A stretch of 64,000 nt of DNA from positions 62,001-126,000 of the forward strand of contig JAFQXV010000003.1 in the NCBI GenBank assembly GCA_017406775.1, given 5' to 3'. The first letter of the stretch is position 1. The number at the start of each line of letters is the position of its first letter. The translations under genes were made by a program, and so were the position numbers. The DNA is from Candidatus Saccharimonadota bacterium (GTDB lineage: Bacteria; Patescibacteriota; Saccharimonadia; Saccharimonadales; Saccharimonadaceae). Below, piece by piece: positions 38,294 through 45,890 of the stretch. The notes below the pieces were generated by a model that searched no databases, was not told the DNA's origin, and saw nothing but the letters and a program-made list of their open reading frames with translations.

Positions 38294-38370
38294 GCGAATG
38301 TAGCTCAGTTGTTTAGAGCGCTTCCTTGCCAAGGAAGAGGTCGAGAGTTAGAGTCTCTTCATTCGCACCA
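38294..38370 (+). tRNA. tRNA-Gly(GCC) with altered D/T-loop contact
   Basis: 77 nt with CCA. Acceptor GCGAATG/CATTCGC, anticodon stem CTTCC/GGAAG with loop TTGCCAA, T-stem GAGAG/CTCTT. The D-loop has G18-U19 in place of G18-G19, and the T-loop is TTAGAGT with A at position 56 in place of C. The two changes are complementary (U19-A56 replaces G19-C56). TATAAT at 38277-38282. Confidence 0.93.
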
Positions 38371-38630
38371 TTTTTTATGCTCCAATACAGACCCTCCATC
38401 ATTAACTCTCGGACTTACGTATCGAGAGTTAGAGTCTCTTACGTTCTGCACCATTTTTTATGCTCCAATACAGACCACTCCATCACTAACTCTCGGACTT
38501 ACGTATCGAGAGTTAGAGTCTCTTCATTCGCACCATTTTTTATGCTCCAATACAGACCCTCCATCACTAACTCTCGGACTTACGTATCGAGAGTTAGAGT
38601 CTCTTACGTTCTGCACCATTTTTTATGTCT
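38342..38630 (+). repeat. Tandem array of tRNA-Gly 3' halves
   Basis: The 18-nt T-arm CGAGAGTTAGAGTCTCTT occurs at 38342 (in the tRNA), 38423, 38507 and 38588, with spacings 81, 84 and 81. Each copy ends in an acceptor strand plus CACCA, then a T-run and a conserved linker. Acceptor ends alternate: CATTCGC (copies 0 and 2) and ACGTTCTG (copies 1 and 3), so a 165-bp two-unit block was duplicated. Each linker carries AACTCTCG, which can pair with CGAGAGTT of the next copy. Confidence 0.92.
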
Positions 38631-38650
38631 ATGCTATAATAACCATAAGC

Positions 38651-39622
38651 ATGGATATTTTTTCGCAAATAGTATTATTAGTGGTTGGCTTTGTACTGCT
38701 AATCAAGGGCGCCGATTGGCTTATAGAGGGATCCTCCTCTGTAGCATCGCATTTTAAAGTTTCCAAACAACTCATCGGGCTCACCATCGTAGCCATTGGT
38801 ACTGGCGCCCCAGAGCTAGCCGTCTCAATCTCTTCTCTCGCCAGCGGCAATACCGATCTACTTATCGGCAACGTTATGGGGAGCAATATCATCAATATCC
38901 TTTTACTAATTGGCGTAGCTGCCACAATTAAACCATTTCACATCCGTAAAACCACCATTGCCAAAGAACTCCCTCTTCTACTACTTATCTCTACGGCATT
39001 AGTTATTTTGTTTTTAGACACAAGCATTACCGGCGCCAGCACAAACGAAATCTCCCGCAGTGATGCACTTATTTGTATTCTCCTTTTTGCAATTTTCATT
39101 TATTATATCGTCCGTACCACTCGCAAAAACCGCAAAGCTAACAAAGAAGTCGCTAAACCAAAATTTAAACTCAGCAGTTCTTTTATCCTAGTAATCATCG
39201 GATTAATCGGTGTGGTAGCCGGCAGTCAATTAGTAGTTGACTCCGCCTCATTTATCGCTTCCGCAATCGGCATCTCGGATCGCGTTATCGCTCTTAGCGT
39301 AGTGGCTTTAGGTACATCACTGCCAGAATTGGTTACCACCATCACTGCCGCCAAACGCGGCGAGCATGATCTAATTATTGGAAATGTCGTGGGCAGTAAC
39401 ATCTTTAATATTTGCATAGTGCTCGGTCTACCAGTAATATTGTTTGGCACAATTTCACCAGAAAGCTTTGAGATCGTCGATATTGCCATGCTCATTGGCT
39501 CCGCCATCATTCTTTGGCTTGTTACCGCAACCCAAAACAAAATCACCCGCAAAGAAGGCATCCTTATGTTGGTTATTTTTGCGATATATTACGGCTATTT
39601 AATTTATGGAGCAATTGTATGA
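38651..39622 (+). CDS. Calcium/sodium antiporter, CaCA family (YrbG-like)
   Basis: 323 residues, about ten transmembrane helices in two inverted halves. The alpha repeats read GTGAPELAVSISS...GNVMGSNIIN and GTSLPELVTTITA...GNVVGSNIFN. It exchanges cations across the membrane. The frame stays open back through the tRNA-Gly repeats (unit lengths are multiples of 3), but ATG 38651, 10 nt after TGCTATAAT, is the credible start. ATGA overlap with the next gene. Confidence 0.93.
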   Translation: MDIFSQIVLLVVGFVLLIKGADWLIEGSSSVASHFKVSKQLIGLTIVAIGTGAPELAVSISSLASGNTDLLIGNVMGSNIINILLLIGVAATIKPFHIRKTTIAKELPLLLLISTALVILFLDTSITGASTNEISRSDALICILLFAIFIYYIVRTTRKNRKANKEVAKPKFKLSSSFILVIIGLIGVVAGSQLVVDSASFIASAIGISDRVIALSVVALGTSLPELVTTITAAKRGEHDLIIGNVVGSNIFNICIVLGLPVILFGTISPESFEIVDIAMLIGSAIILWLVTATQNKITRKEGILMLVIFAIYYGYLIYGAIV

Positions 39623-40542
39623 ATTGGATTGCGCTTGTATCGCTCGCGGTCTTTTTTGATTCGTTACAACTTTTTATCAGTAATTATATTGCTGATACGT
39701 ATTTCAAAAAACGAGGCGCTGTTTCACAAAAAATCTATTCCAGCGTACTAGCACTCACAATTGCAATAATTATATTAATAATCACAAATTTTAGTTTTAA
39801 AACTGCCAATTTGACATCGATTGGATTAATCATATTATCAGGAATTTTTACAGTAATAGACGGAATCCCTTATATGAGAGCCCTAGAAATAGACGATTCT
39901 ACCAATATGGGAATCTTCGTCCAACTTACACCGCTTTTATATTTAATCATCGGTTGGCTTTTCCTAAACGAACCCTTTTCGCCTAAACAATTAATTCCCT
40001 TTATTTTTATCCTAGCGGCTCCTATTTTAATTGTATTAACCACCCGCAAAAAATCCAGACACACAAAGTTAAGAGCAATTTTATGCGCTTTTCTTTATGT
40101 TCTCTTGTCAGCAATAGGAAATCTCATATTCGTAGAATCTAGTAATAATATTATGTTTGTCCAAAGCATGTCATTCTTATTTATTGGTAAATTTATTGGC
40201 ACAGCAATAATTATTTTTCCGCAAAAAAAATGGCGAAAACGTCTTTCCTCTACCATTAAAGAAAGCAAATATAAAGTCTTACGCCCGATTACGGTTAATT
40301 TTTTCGTAAGCATCGTAAAAGATTTTTGCTACCGCGGCGCCTTAATAATAGCTCCAACCGTAGCTATCGCCTCCGCTTCCTCCGACGCCGTTGAGCCAGT
40401 CGTTATATTCTTTATGGGTATCATCTTGACCTTAATTTGGCCAAAATTTGGTCGCGAAAAGCTTAATCGCAAAACAGTAATCGTACATTTTATCTCAATT
40501 ATTTTAGTTGTAATCGGGATTATCTTATTAAATATGTTATAA
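39619..40542 (+). CDS. EamA/DMT-type transporter, copy 1
   Basis: 307 residues, about ten short hydrophobic helices in two halves. NEPFSPKQLIPFIFILAAP at the end of the first half is typical of EamA proteins. It is strongly similar to the 40.6-kb protein throughout (SLQLFI.NY.ADTYFKKRGAVSQ). Coupled to the antiporter by an ATGA overlap. Its TAA stop lies within the TATAAT box of tRNA-Cys. Substrate unknown. Confidence 0.85.
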   Translation: MNWIALVSLAVFFDSLQLFISNYIADTYFKKRGAVSQKIYSSVLALTIAIIILIITNFSFKTANLTSIGLIILSGIFTVIDGIPYMRALEIDDSTNMGIFVQLTPLLYLIIGWLFLNEPFSPKQLIPFIFILAAPILIVLTTRKKSRHTKLRAILCAFLYVLLSAIGNLIFVESSNNIMFVQSMSFLFIGKFIGTAIIIFPQKKWRKRLSSTIKESKYKVLRPITVNFFVSIVKDFCYRGALIIAPTVAIASASSDAVEPVVIFFMGIILTLIWPKFGREKLNRKTVIVHFISIILVVIGIILLNML

Positions 40543-40553
40543 TAATTTTAGGC

Positions 40554-40627
40554 GGCGCTTTGGCGGAGTGGTTACGCAGCGGTCTGCAAAACCGCGTACA
40601 CCGGTTCAATTCCGGTAGGCGCCTCCA
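40554..40627 (+). tRNA. tRNA-Cys(GCA)
   Basis: 74 nt with CCA. Acceptor GGCGCTT/AGGCGCC, anticodon stem GCGGT/ACCGC with loop CTGCAAA, T-arm ACCGG/CCGGT. Promoter TATAAT (40538-40543) overlaps the preceding stop codon. It sits between two paralogous transporter genes. Confidence 0.96.
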
Positions 40628-40645
40628 TAATCATAAGGCACATAC

Positions 40646-41572
40646 ATGAACTGGATTATACTCGTTGTACTCACAATCATTTTTGAATCCCTACAGCTTT
40701 TTATTAATAATTACACCGCCGATACATATTTTAAAAAACGAGGTGCCGTCTCACAAAGCATCTACCTGAATACTTTTACTTTTATTCTTGCAATTATCAT
40801 GTTAATAGCTACAGGTTTTAGCATCTCTGCAGCCGATTTACCAACGATCTGCATGATAATTCTATCTGGAATTTTAATCGTAGCGGATGGCATTCCGTAT
40901 ATGCGTGCCCTAGAGATTGATGATTCCACTAATGTAGGAATCTTTATCCAACTTTCCCCACTTTTATATCTAATTATCGGCTGGCTATTTCTAAACGAGC
41001 CCTTCTCACCATATCAACTAATACCATTTCTATTAATTCTCGCTGCCCCGTTGTTAGTCATTCTCACTACAAGAAAAAAATCAAAAGGCATCCGGATAAA
41101 AGCAGCCTTTTACGCATTCCTATGCGTTGTCATTTCCACTCTCGGAAATTTAATTTTTGCTAGAGCTAGTAATGGCGATAATTTTATCCAAAATATGGCT
41201 TTTATTTTCATCGGCAAGTTCATAGGTACAATGATGATTGTATTTCCACGAAAAAAATGGCGTATTCGCTTAAAAAACGTAACCAAAAACAGCAAAGGAA
41301 AAATTTTTCGTCCTATTTCTGTCAATTTCTTAGTTAGCACACTAAAAGATTTTACTTATCGCGGAGCATTAATTACTGCGCCAACTTTAGCCATAGCTTC
41401 TGCATCCACAGACACACTCGAGCCGCTCGCAATATTTTTCATGGGCATTGTCCTAACCCTAATTTGGCCAAAATTCGGACGTGAAGAATTAGATAAAAAA
41501 ACCGTCAGTATCCACTTCATATCGATCGCCTTAATCGTAATCGGGATCATTATGCTCAATACTTTACAATAA
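40646..41572 (+). CDS. EamA/DMT-type transporter, copy 2
   Basis: 308 residues, paralogue of the gene at 39.6 kb with the same helix pattern and MRALEIDDSTN.GIF.QL.PLLYLIIGWLFLNEPFSP core. It starts 18 nt after tRNA-Cys with a weak AAGG site, so it may share the tRNA transcript. Diverged enough to imply an old duplication. Confidence 0.85.
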   Translation: MNWIILVVLTIIFESLQLFINNYTADTYFKKRGAVSQSIYLNTFTFILAIIMLIATGFSISAADLPTICMIILSGILIVADGIPYMRALEIDDSTNVGIFIQLSPLLYLIIGWLFLNEPFSPYQLIPFLLILAAPLLVILTTRKKSKGIRIKAAFYAFLCVVISTLGNLIFARASNGDNFIQNMAFIFIGKFIGTMMIVFPRKKWRIRLKNVTKNSKGKIFRPISVNFLVSTLKDFTYRGALITAPTLAIASASTDTLEPLAIFFMGIVLTLIWPKFGREELDKKTVSIHFISIALIVIGIIMLNTLQ

Positions 41573-41612
41573 AACAACCGCGCTTTATCAAAAAACTACT
41601 ATTAATAGTTTA

Positions 41613-42581
41613 TTACGTAACTTTTATCAAAGGCTCTTTAACCTTTGATAGCTTATCGGCCTTTTCGATTAAAGCTCTAATCTGGTAAGCGCTGGCTTCC
41701 GCATCTTTTTGTGTGTATTTTTCCATCCCGCGCATTAAATCACCGTAAAAACCAGTCCCTCTCGCGGCTTCCCAAAACTTCTCTCCGCAATTAATGTCGC
41801 TATGAAACCAAGGCTTCTTTGACAAGTTAAAATGGAGCAATTTTGCACCTTTGGCATCTTCTCCTTCTGGCTGCAAATTCCAACATTTATTTAAATGCTT
41901 AATTTTACCCTTTAAAATCACATTTAAGTAATCCTGATCTGGCGCCACTAACTCTGCATCCTCTTTAATTAAATCTGTCATTTTAGTTATATAATGTATT
42001 TTTCTTAATGCCTTTAAATCCATCAAAAGCACGCCAGAATTAACGTAATCCTTTGCCGGAACATCCAGAGCATTTTTAACATATTCTACAAATTCAGGCA
42101 CCATCGCCACTTTTGGATCCACTCTTGCTGCAATTACTTTATCGCCCAATTCTAAATCATACATTTTTCCGATATCGTCTAGCAAAATCGTATCACTATC
42201 AATATAAATACCCTTGTCATACTGCGGGAACAATCTTGCAATAAAAGCCCTATAATAATATACCGCCGAGGCGAAAAAATCACCCGACCCAGACCTTTTA
42301 GCACAATAACGTACGATTATCTGCATATAAAGATTGTATTTCATCTTATGAAATTCGATTGCGCAATTTTTTGTCACTAAATTTCTGAGCCGCCAACGAT
42401 TAGCAATGCTTAACTTGTCATACATTATAATTACACGGTAATGCCTTTTAGGGTTAGAGTGTTGCATCAAGGAATGAATTGCTACCGCAGCATATTTTGA
42501 GTAATCATCCGTAATCGTCAAAAAAATCGGCACAACCTTAGTTTTTTTGAATGGGTTAATACCCGTATTAAAAATGCTCAT
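41613..42581 (-). CDS. Glycosyltransferase family 8
   Basis: 322 residues. GT-A fold with the metal motif DSD in GIYIDSDTILL near residue 122, the family VNSGVLLMDLKALR, and APDQDYLNVIL plus LLHFNLSKKPW toward the C terminus. It transfers a sugar, with retention, to a cell-surface glycan. Last gene of a GT8-PlsC-GT8 operon (ATGA overlap). Confidence 0.9.
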   Translation of the reverse strand: MSIFNTGINPFKKTKVVPIFLTITDDYSKYAAVAIHSLMQHSNPKRHYRVIIMYDKLSIANRWRLRNLVTKNCAIEFHKMKYNLYMQIIVRYCAKRSGSGDFFASAVYYYRAFIARLFPQYDKGIYIDSDTILLDDIGKMYDLELGDKVIAARVDPKVAMVPEFVEYVKNALDVPAKDYVNSGVLLMDLKALRKIHYITKMTDLIKEDAELVAPDQDYLNVILKGKIKHLNKCWNLQPEGEDAKGAKLLHFNLSKKPWFHSDINCGEKFWEAARGTGFYGDLMRGMEKYTQKDAEASAYQIRALIEKADKLSKVKEPLIKVT

Positions 42582-43411
42582 TTTTGATCGGATTTCTTTA
42601 TATACTTAAAATACTCGTAAGTACTTTTCTTACTATATTTTACCATACTTTCGTAAGCTTTTTGCGAAAGCTCCGCTCTTTTCTCGTCCTCACTTTTTTT
42701 GGAATCAGGATAAAAAGGGCCGTCAAGATATACATCCATACGCGGTAAATCACCATGTTTTTTATCTTTTCTCTTATGATACGTAGTAGTCATGGTAAAA
42801 ATCGGCAGATTATTACGCACGGCATACTTAAACGAGCGGTCACCAGCTGGAAACTTTCGTATCTTAGTAGCATATGGCCATACATGCGCCTCAGGATAAA
42901 TTACTAATACTTTCTTTTGCTTCAATCTAATGTCTACCGCATCATTAAATGCCCGTTTTTCTTCTGGAGTTTTTCCTAGCGGCAACCCACCAATATACGG
43001 CAACAATTTACCAATTCCTGGAATTTTAAGATTAACTGGACTAATAATCGTAAAGATTCTTCGGTCTGCAGCCATTGCTGGCCCAAACACATCATGAAAC
43101 GGATTGGTATGGTTTGCATAAATTAAGTAGCCTTTTCCTTTTACCTGCTTTAGTTTTTCACGTCCATAAAATTTTGCTTGCCAATAACATTTTTCGTACC
43201 ATTGTCCAAAAATCCAAAAAATTCGAAAAAGTATAGCGGAATACATTCTAACTAACGGATTTTTAGGTATAAACTCATACCCATCTGGCAAACCAACTTC
43301 TTGTTTTTTTTCTTGCTCAGCAGTCTTAATAGGATCATCCTCTTCACTAGTATAATAAAAAACCCGCTCATTTTTAGGAATATCCTTTTGGAATAATTCT
43401 GCTTTTGCCAT
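42578..43411 (-). CDS. PlsC-type (lyso)phospholipid acyltransferase
   Basis: 277 residues. One membrane helix near 55-75, then an acyltransferase domain with ANHTNPFHD (His and Asp separated by five residues rather than the usual four) and IYPEAHVWPY/KFPAGDRSFK in the place of FPEGTRS. It probably acylates a glycolipid or lysophosphatidate. It sits between two GT8 genes with 1-4 nt overlaps, suggesting a lipoglycan pathway. Confidence 0.82.
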   Translation of the reverse strand: MAKAELFQKDIPKNERVFYYTSEEDDPIKTAEQEKKQEVGLPDGYEFIPKNPLVRMYSAILFRIFWIFGQWYEKCYWQAKFYGREKLKQVKGKGYLIYANHTNPFHDVFGPAMAADRRIFTIISPVNLKIPGIGKLLPYIGGLPLGKTPEEKRAFNDAVDIRLKQKKVLVIYPEAHVWPYATKIRKFPAGDRSFKYAVRNNLPIFTMTTTYHKRKDKKHGDLPRMDVYLDGPFYPDSKKSEDEKRAELSQKAYESMVKYSKKSTYEYFKYIKKSDQK

Positions 43412-44238
43412 TATAGATTCTCTTTTAGTTTTTCGTACTCTTTAAATATATCATCATATTCAGTGATTTTCAAAACAGAATGAATTTTATCAATTTCAAA
43501 AGGTTTAATTTTTTGAACCCTAAAATATGGCCAAAATTTAAAATTATTGGAAAAATGATGCAAAACGGTATCGTTTTTTGGCTTATCTGCTTGCTCGTTA
43601 TATTTTCTAGGCATCAGTTTACGTTTAGAAATCACTTTATTTAAAGCAGCTTGATCCGCCAACATCATTTTACGTTTTTTACAAAGTTGAGTCGCTCGCC
43701 CAAAAACATTATTTTTTAAACACTCGTTCATATTAAATAACATGACTCCAGAATTTATATAATCAAAATTAAAAAGCCCACGATAATGGTAAAAATATTT
43801 ACCATAAATATCGACTACACCAGCAGCTTCCACATCGTCCATATCAGTATTATAAAAATCACCAAAATCGCCCCTTGCTATCACGTCATAATCTAAATAA
43901 AGCACCCGTTTTAGGCTTGCGATTTCTGGCATTCTGTTTATATATAATCTTAGCATCGAACACGGCGTAAAATAAGAGCCCATATTTTTATCCGGCAAGT
44001 CATTAACGAAAACTTCCGTAGCGTCAATTAATTCTACCAAATTATTACAGTTATAACTCTTAGCCAACGTATCCAAAAACTTCACCGTGGACTTTTGAAA
44101 CGGCTTCGTATTTTTATAATCAATTGTAGCAATATAAAAATGATATTCATTTTCCTTTCCACTTCGCATCAAAATAGACAATATCGACACCAATACTCCA
44201 TTTTTAATGCCCTGATCACCGCAGTATAAAATATTCAT
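43411..44238 (-). CDS. Glycosyltransferase family 8 (first gene of operon)
   Basis: 275 residues from ATG 44238. DYD metal motif in RVLYLDYDVIA, FDYINSGVMLFNMNE, MLADQAALNKV and VLHHFSNNFKFW. A TTG eight codons upstream is possible, but TATTAT lies 6 nt before ATG 44238. Its stop overlaps the acyltransferase ATG (TAATG). Confidence 0.88.
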   Translation of the reverse strand: MNILYCGDQGIKNGVLVSILSILMRSGKENEYHFYIATIDYKNTKPFQKSTVKFLDTLAKSYNCNNLVELIDATEVFVNDLPDKNMGSYFTPCSMLRLYINRMPEIASLKRVLYLDYDVIARGDFGDFYNTDMDDVEAAGVVDIYGKYFYHYRGLFNFDYINSGVMLFNMNECLKNNVFGRATQLCKKRKMMLADQAALNKVISKRKLMPRKYNEQADKPKNDTVLHHFSNNFKFWPYFRVQKIKPFEIDKIHSVLKITEYDDIFKEYEKLKENL

Positions 44239-44255
44239 AAATATATAATATAATA

Positions 44256-44283
44256 TTGACAAAATTCGTCAAGGGAGTACAAT
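44256..44283 (+). promoter_or_regulatory. Promoter of the GC-rich cassette
   Basis: TTGACA (44256-44261), 16 bp, TACAAT (44278-44283). Near-consensus and directed at the structured leader. It lies just upstream of, and divergent from, the GT8 gene. Confidence 0.82.
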
Positions 44284-44285
44284 AA

Positions 44286-44416
44286 ATGGATACCCCTGTA
44301 GGGACACCGTACTTTAAATCATCTGTCTAACACATTCCGTAACTCGGCTTGGCTACCAAATTGGCAGCTAAACCGAGTCACGGAATGGGCCGTGACCAAC
44401 GATCAAGGGGTTAAAA
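44286..44416 (+). promoter_or_regulatory. Structured 5' leader with alternative hairpins
   Basis: A possible 14-codon ORF (44286-44330, MDTPVGTPYFKSSV) precedes a long hairpin in which CATTCCGT (44333-44340) pairs with ACGGAATG (44380-44387), ACTCGG with CCGAGT, and TTGGCT with AGCTAA. A second 7-bp hairpin GTCACGG/CCGTGAC (44377-44396) shares bases with the first, so the two are exclusive. A Shine-Dalgarno AAGGGG follows at 44405-44410. The layout suggests attenuation or a sensing RNA; no known riboswitch class recognised. Confidence 0.7.
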
Positions 44417-44771
44417 ATGCAGTTAGAGGAACTCAAACGCATCAGTGTACAAGCAACACCCGGAACCAAGGTCTATTGGCCAAAGGAGGATAGAATCGGG
44501 GCGCTCGACATGTCCCGTATTGCCGCCAAATTCGGCGGTCACCCTGTCTACAACTACGGTGGCAAGAGGAATCACAAAACCCTCGCGTTCATCGATGAAA
44601 ACTCGAACTTCTACGTCGTTCCGTGCACCAGTGAGCGAATCAATACTCTTATAGAAAATGGTTTTACCCGTGAAGACTTCTATGTACCATTCTCTCACGG
44701 CGACATCCCATTCGATGGCCAAGAGCTTTGGCTCGCATCCACCAAGCTGTAGTCGGTTATTAGACAGATGA
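44319..44771. repeat. 12-bp inverted repeat flanking the cassette
   Basis: TCATCTGTCTAA at 44319-44330 is exactly complementary to TTAGACAGATGA at 44760-44771. It encloses the leader hairpins and the 111-residue gene. It could be ends of a small mobile cassette or a long-range RNA stem. Confidence 0.75.
44417..44752 (+). CDS. Orphan small protein in GC-rich cassette
   Basis: 111 residues, soluble, mixed alpha/beta with no signal or membrane segment. Aromatic and Gly-rich stretches include KVYWPKEDRIGALDM, FGGHPVYNYGGKRN and DFYVPFSHGDIPFDGQELW. It is not recognised. Base and codon choice (GCC, CTC, AGG, CCG) differ clearly from the AT-rich neighbours. It has its own promoter, structured leader, AAGGGG ribosome site and terminator, so it is an autonomous unit, probably acquired. 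Confidence 0.75.
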   Translation: MQLEELKRISVQATPGTKVYWPKEDRIGALDMSRIAAKFGGHPVYNYGGKRNHKTLAFIDENSNFYVVPCTSERINTLIENGFTREDFYVPFSHGDIPFDGQELWLASTKL

Positions 44772-44777
44772 ACTTTA

Positions 44778-44813
44778 GCCCTCAGCTCACAATGGAGCCG
44801 AGGGCCTTCTTTA
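44778..44813 (+). terminator. Terminator of the GC-rich cassette
   Basis: GCCCTC-A-GCTC pairs with GAGC-C-GAGGGC, then CTTCTTT. Partly overlaps the 3' end of the convergent L,D-transpeptidase. Confidence 0.9.
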
Positions 44814-45887
44814 ATTAGGTTTGTCCATATCGGTAGGATCCCAGCCGCGTGTTACGCTGTTTTCGTCAATCTTGATTGCAGTAGGTTTTACTACGCCGCT
44901 TGGCAAAGTCTCCGAATCGTAAATCTCAACCTTTGTGCCGGCTCTAATATTATAATAAATCCACTTTATATCATTTAAAGATAATCTTACACAACCAGCC
45001 GAAGCCCCTTCACCAAGTTTATTGTATTCCAGATATTCTAAATTATCCCACGTAGGATTGCCCTTGGTAAAATATGGCACGGAATGGAAAAAATATGGTC
45101 CGCTAATTCTAACAGCATACCTACCCCATACATTACCAACTAAATACAACGCCTCGTAGCGATCTGATACCGTATAAATGCCTAGCGGGGTTTCTGAGCC
45201 CACTTTGCCAGTAGAGGCTACAAATGTTTTGGCTAAGTTTGTATATTCACCTTTGCTGTCTTTGGCGTAAACCATCACTACATTTTGCAAACGATTAACT
45301 TTGATATAATATTCGTTTTGAGAAATTTGAGTTCGTGGTGCTACAACTGGTTTTGCCTGAACATTTAATACAATATCTTTTACCGTTTCGTTATTTGATT
45401 GATCTTTTGCAATAATTTTTAAATTATATTTGCCGGGCACCGCTACATCATAGTCCCCTTCAACTTTTGTTTCTATATCTTGGTTGGAATTATCGCTGAA
45501 CTTAAATTTGCTAATAAGGTCAATGGATTCGTCTACGTAAATTGAAAATTCGGCATCGCCCTCAATTGCTGGCTTGGTCGTATCTACTACTTCATACTCT
45601 ATTTCGATAGGTTCCTCATTGCCAAGACGAGTTTTAATAATAGCAGTTTTAGTGCTTCTACCTAAATTTGAAGTCTCTATCAAGTCTTCACCATTAATCA
45701 ACTCGCCAGACGAAATACTCTCAAATAATTCACTAGTTTTTGGCTCGGTATTAATCTCAAAAACACGCGAATCTTTTAGACGATAGTCTATTCTGTTTAA
45801 TAAGATTAACGTGACCACCACAGCTACCGCAATTAAGATTGTAGCAACCACTGAAATAATAACGATTAATTTCTTATGTTTTTTCAT
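44811..45887 (-). CDS. Membrane-anchored L,D-transpeptidase (YkuD) with Ig-like domain
   Basis: 358 residues. N-terminal anchor (residues ~7-30), a bacterial Ig/DUF5011-like domain (DTTKPAIEGDAEFSIYVDES through VKDIVLNV), then a YkuD domain with catalytic FFHSVPYF and SAGCVRLS. It makes 3-3 peptidoglycan crosslinks or attaches proteins to the wall. It follows the 46-kb gene by 3 nt. Confidence 0.93.
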   Translation of the reverse strand: MKKHKKLIVIISVVATILIAVAVVVTLILLNRIDYRLKDSRVFEINTEPKTSELFESISSGELINGEDLIETSNLGRSTKTAIIKTRLGNEEPIEIEYEVVDTTKPAIEGDAEFSIYVDESIDLISKFKFSDNSNQDIETKVEGDYDVAVPGKYNLKIIAKDQSNNETVKDIVLNVQAKPVVAPRTQISQNEYYIKVNRLQNVVMVYAKDSKGEYTNLAKTFVASTGKVGSETPLGIYTVSDRYEALYLVGNVWGRYAVRISGPYFFHSVPYFTKGNPTWDNLEYLEYNKLGEGASAGCVRLSLNDIKWIYYNIRAGTKVEIYDSETLPSGVVKPTAIKIDENSVTRGWDPTDMDKPN

Positions 45888-45890
45888 TCC

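Noticed and set aside
38342-38630. CRISPR array
   Set aside because: Units are tRNA 3' halves with conserved, not unique, linkers; there are no cas genes in the window.
38309-38650. Long N-terminal extension of the Ca2+/Na+ antiporter, and a second open frame, running through the tRNA-Gly repeats
   Set aside because: The extension is open only because the repeat spacings (81, 84, 81) are multiples of 3. It starts inside a tRNA, and a -10 box precedes ATG 38651.
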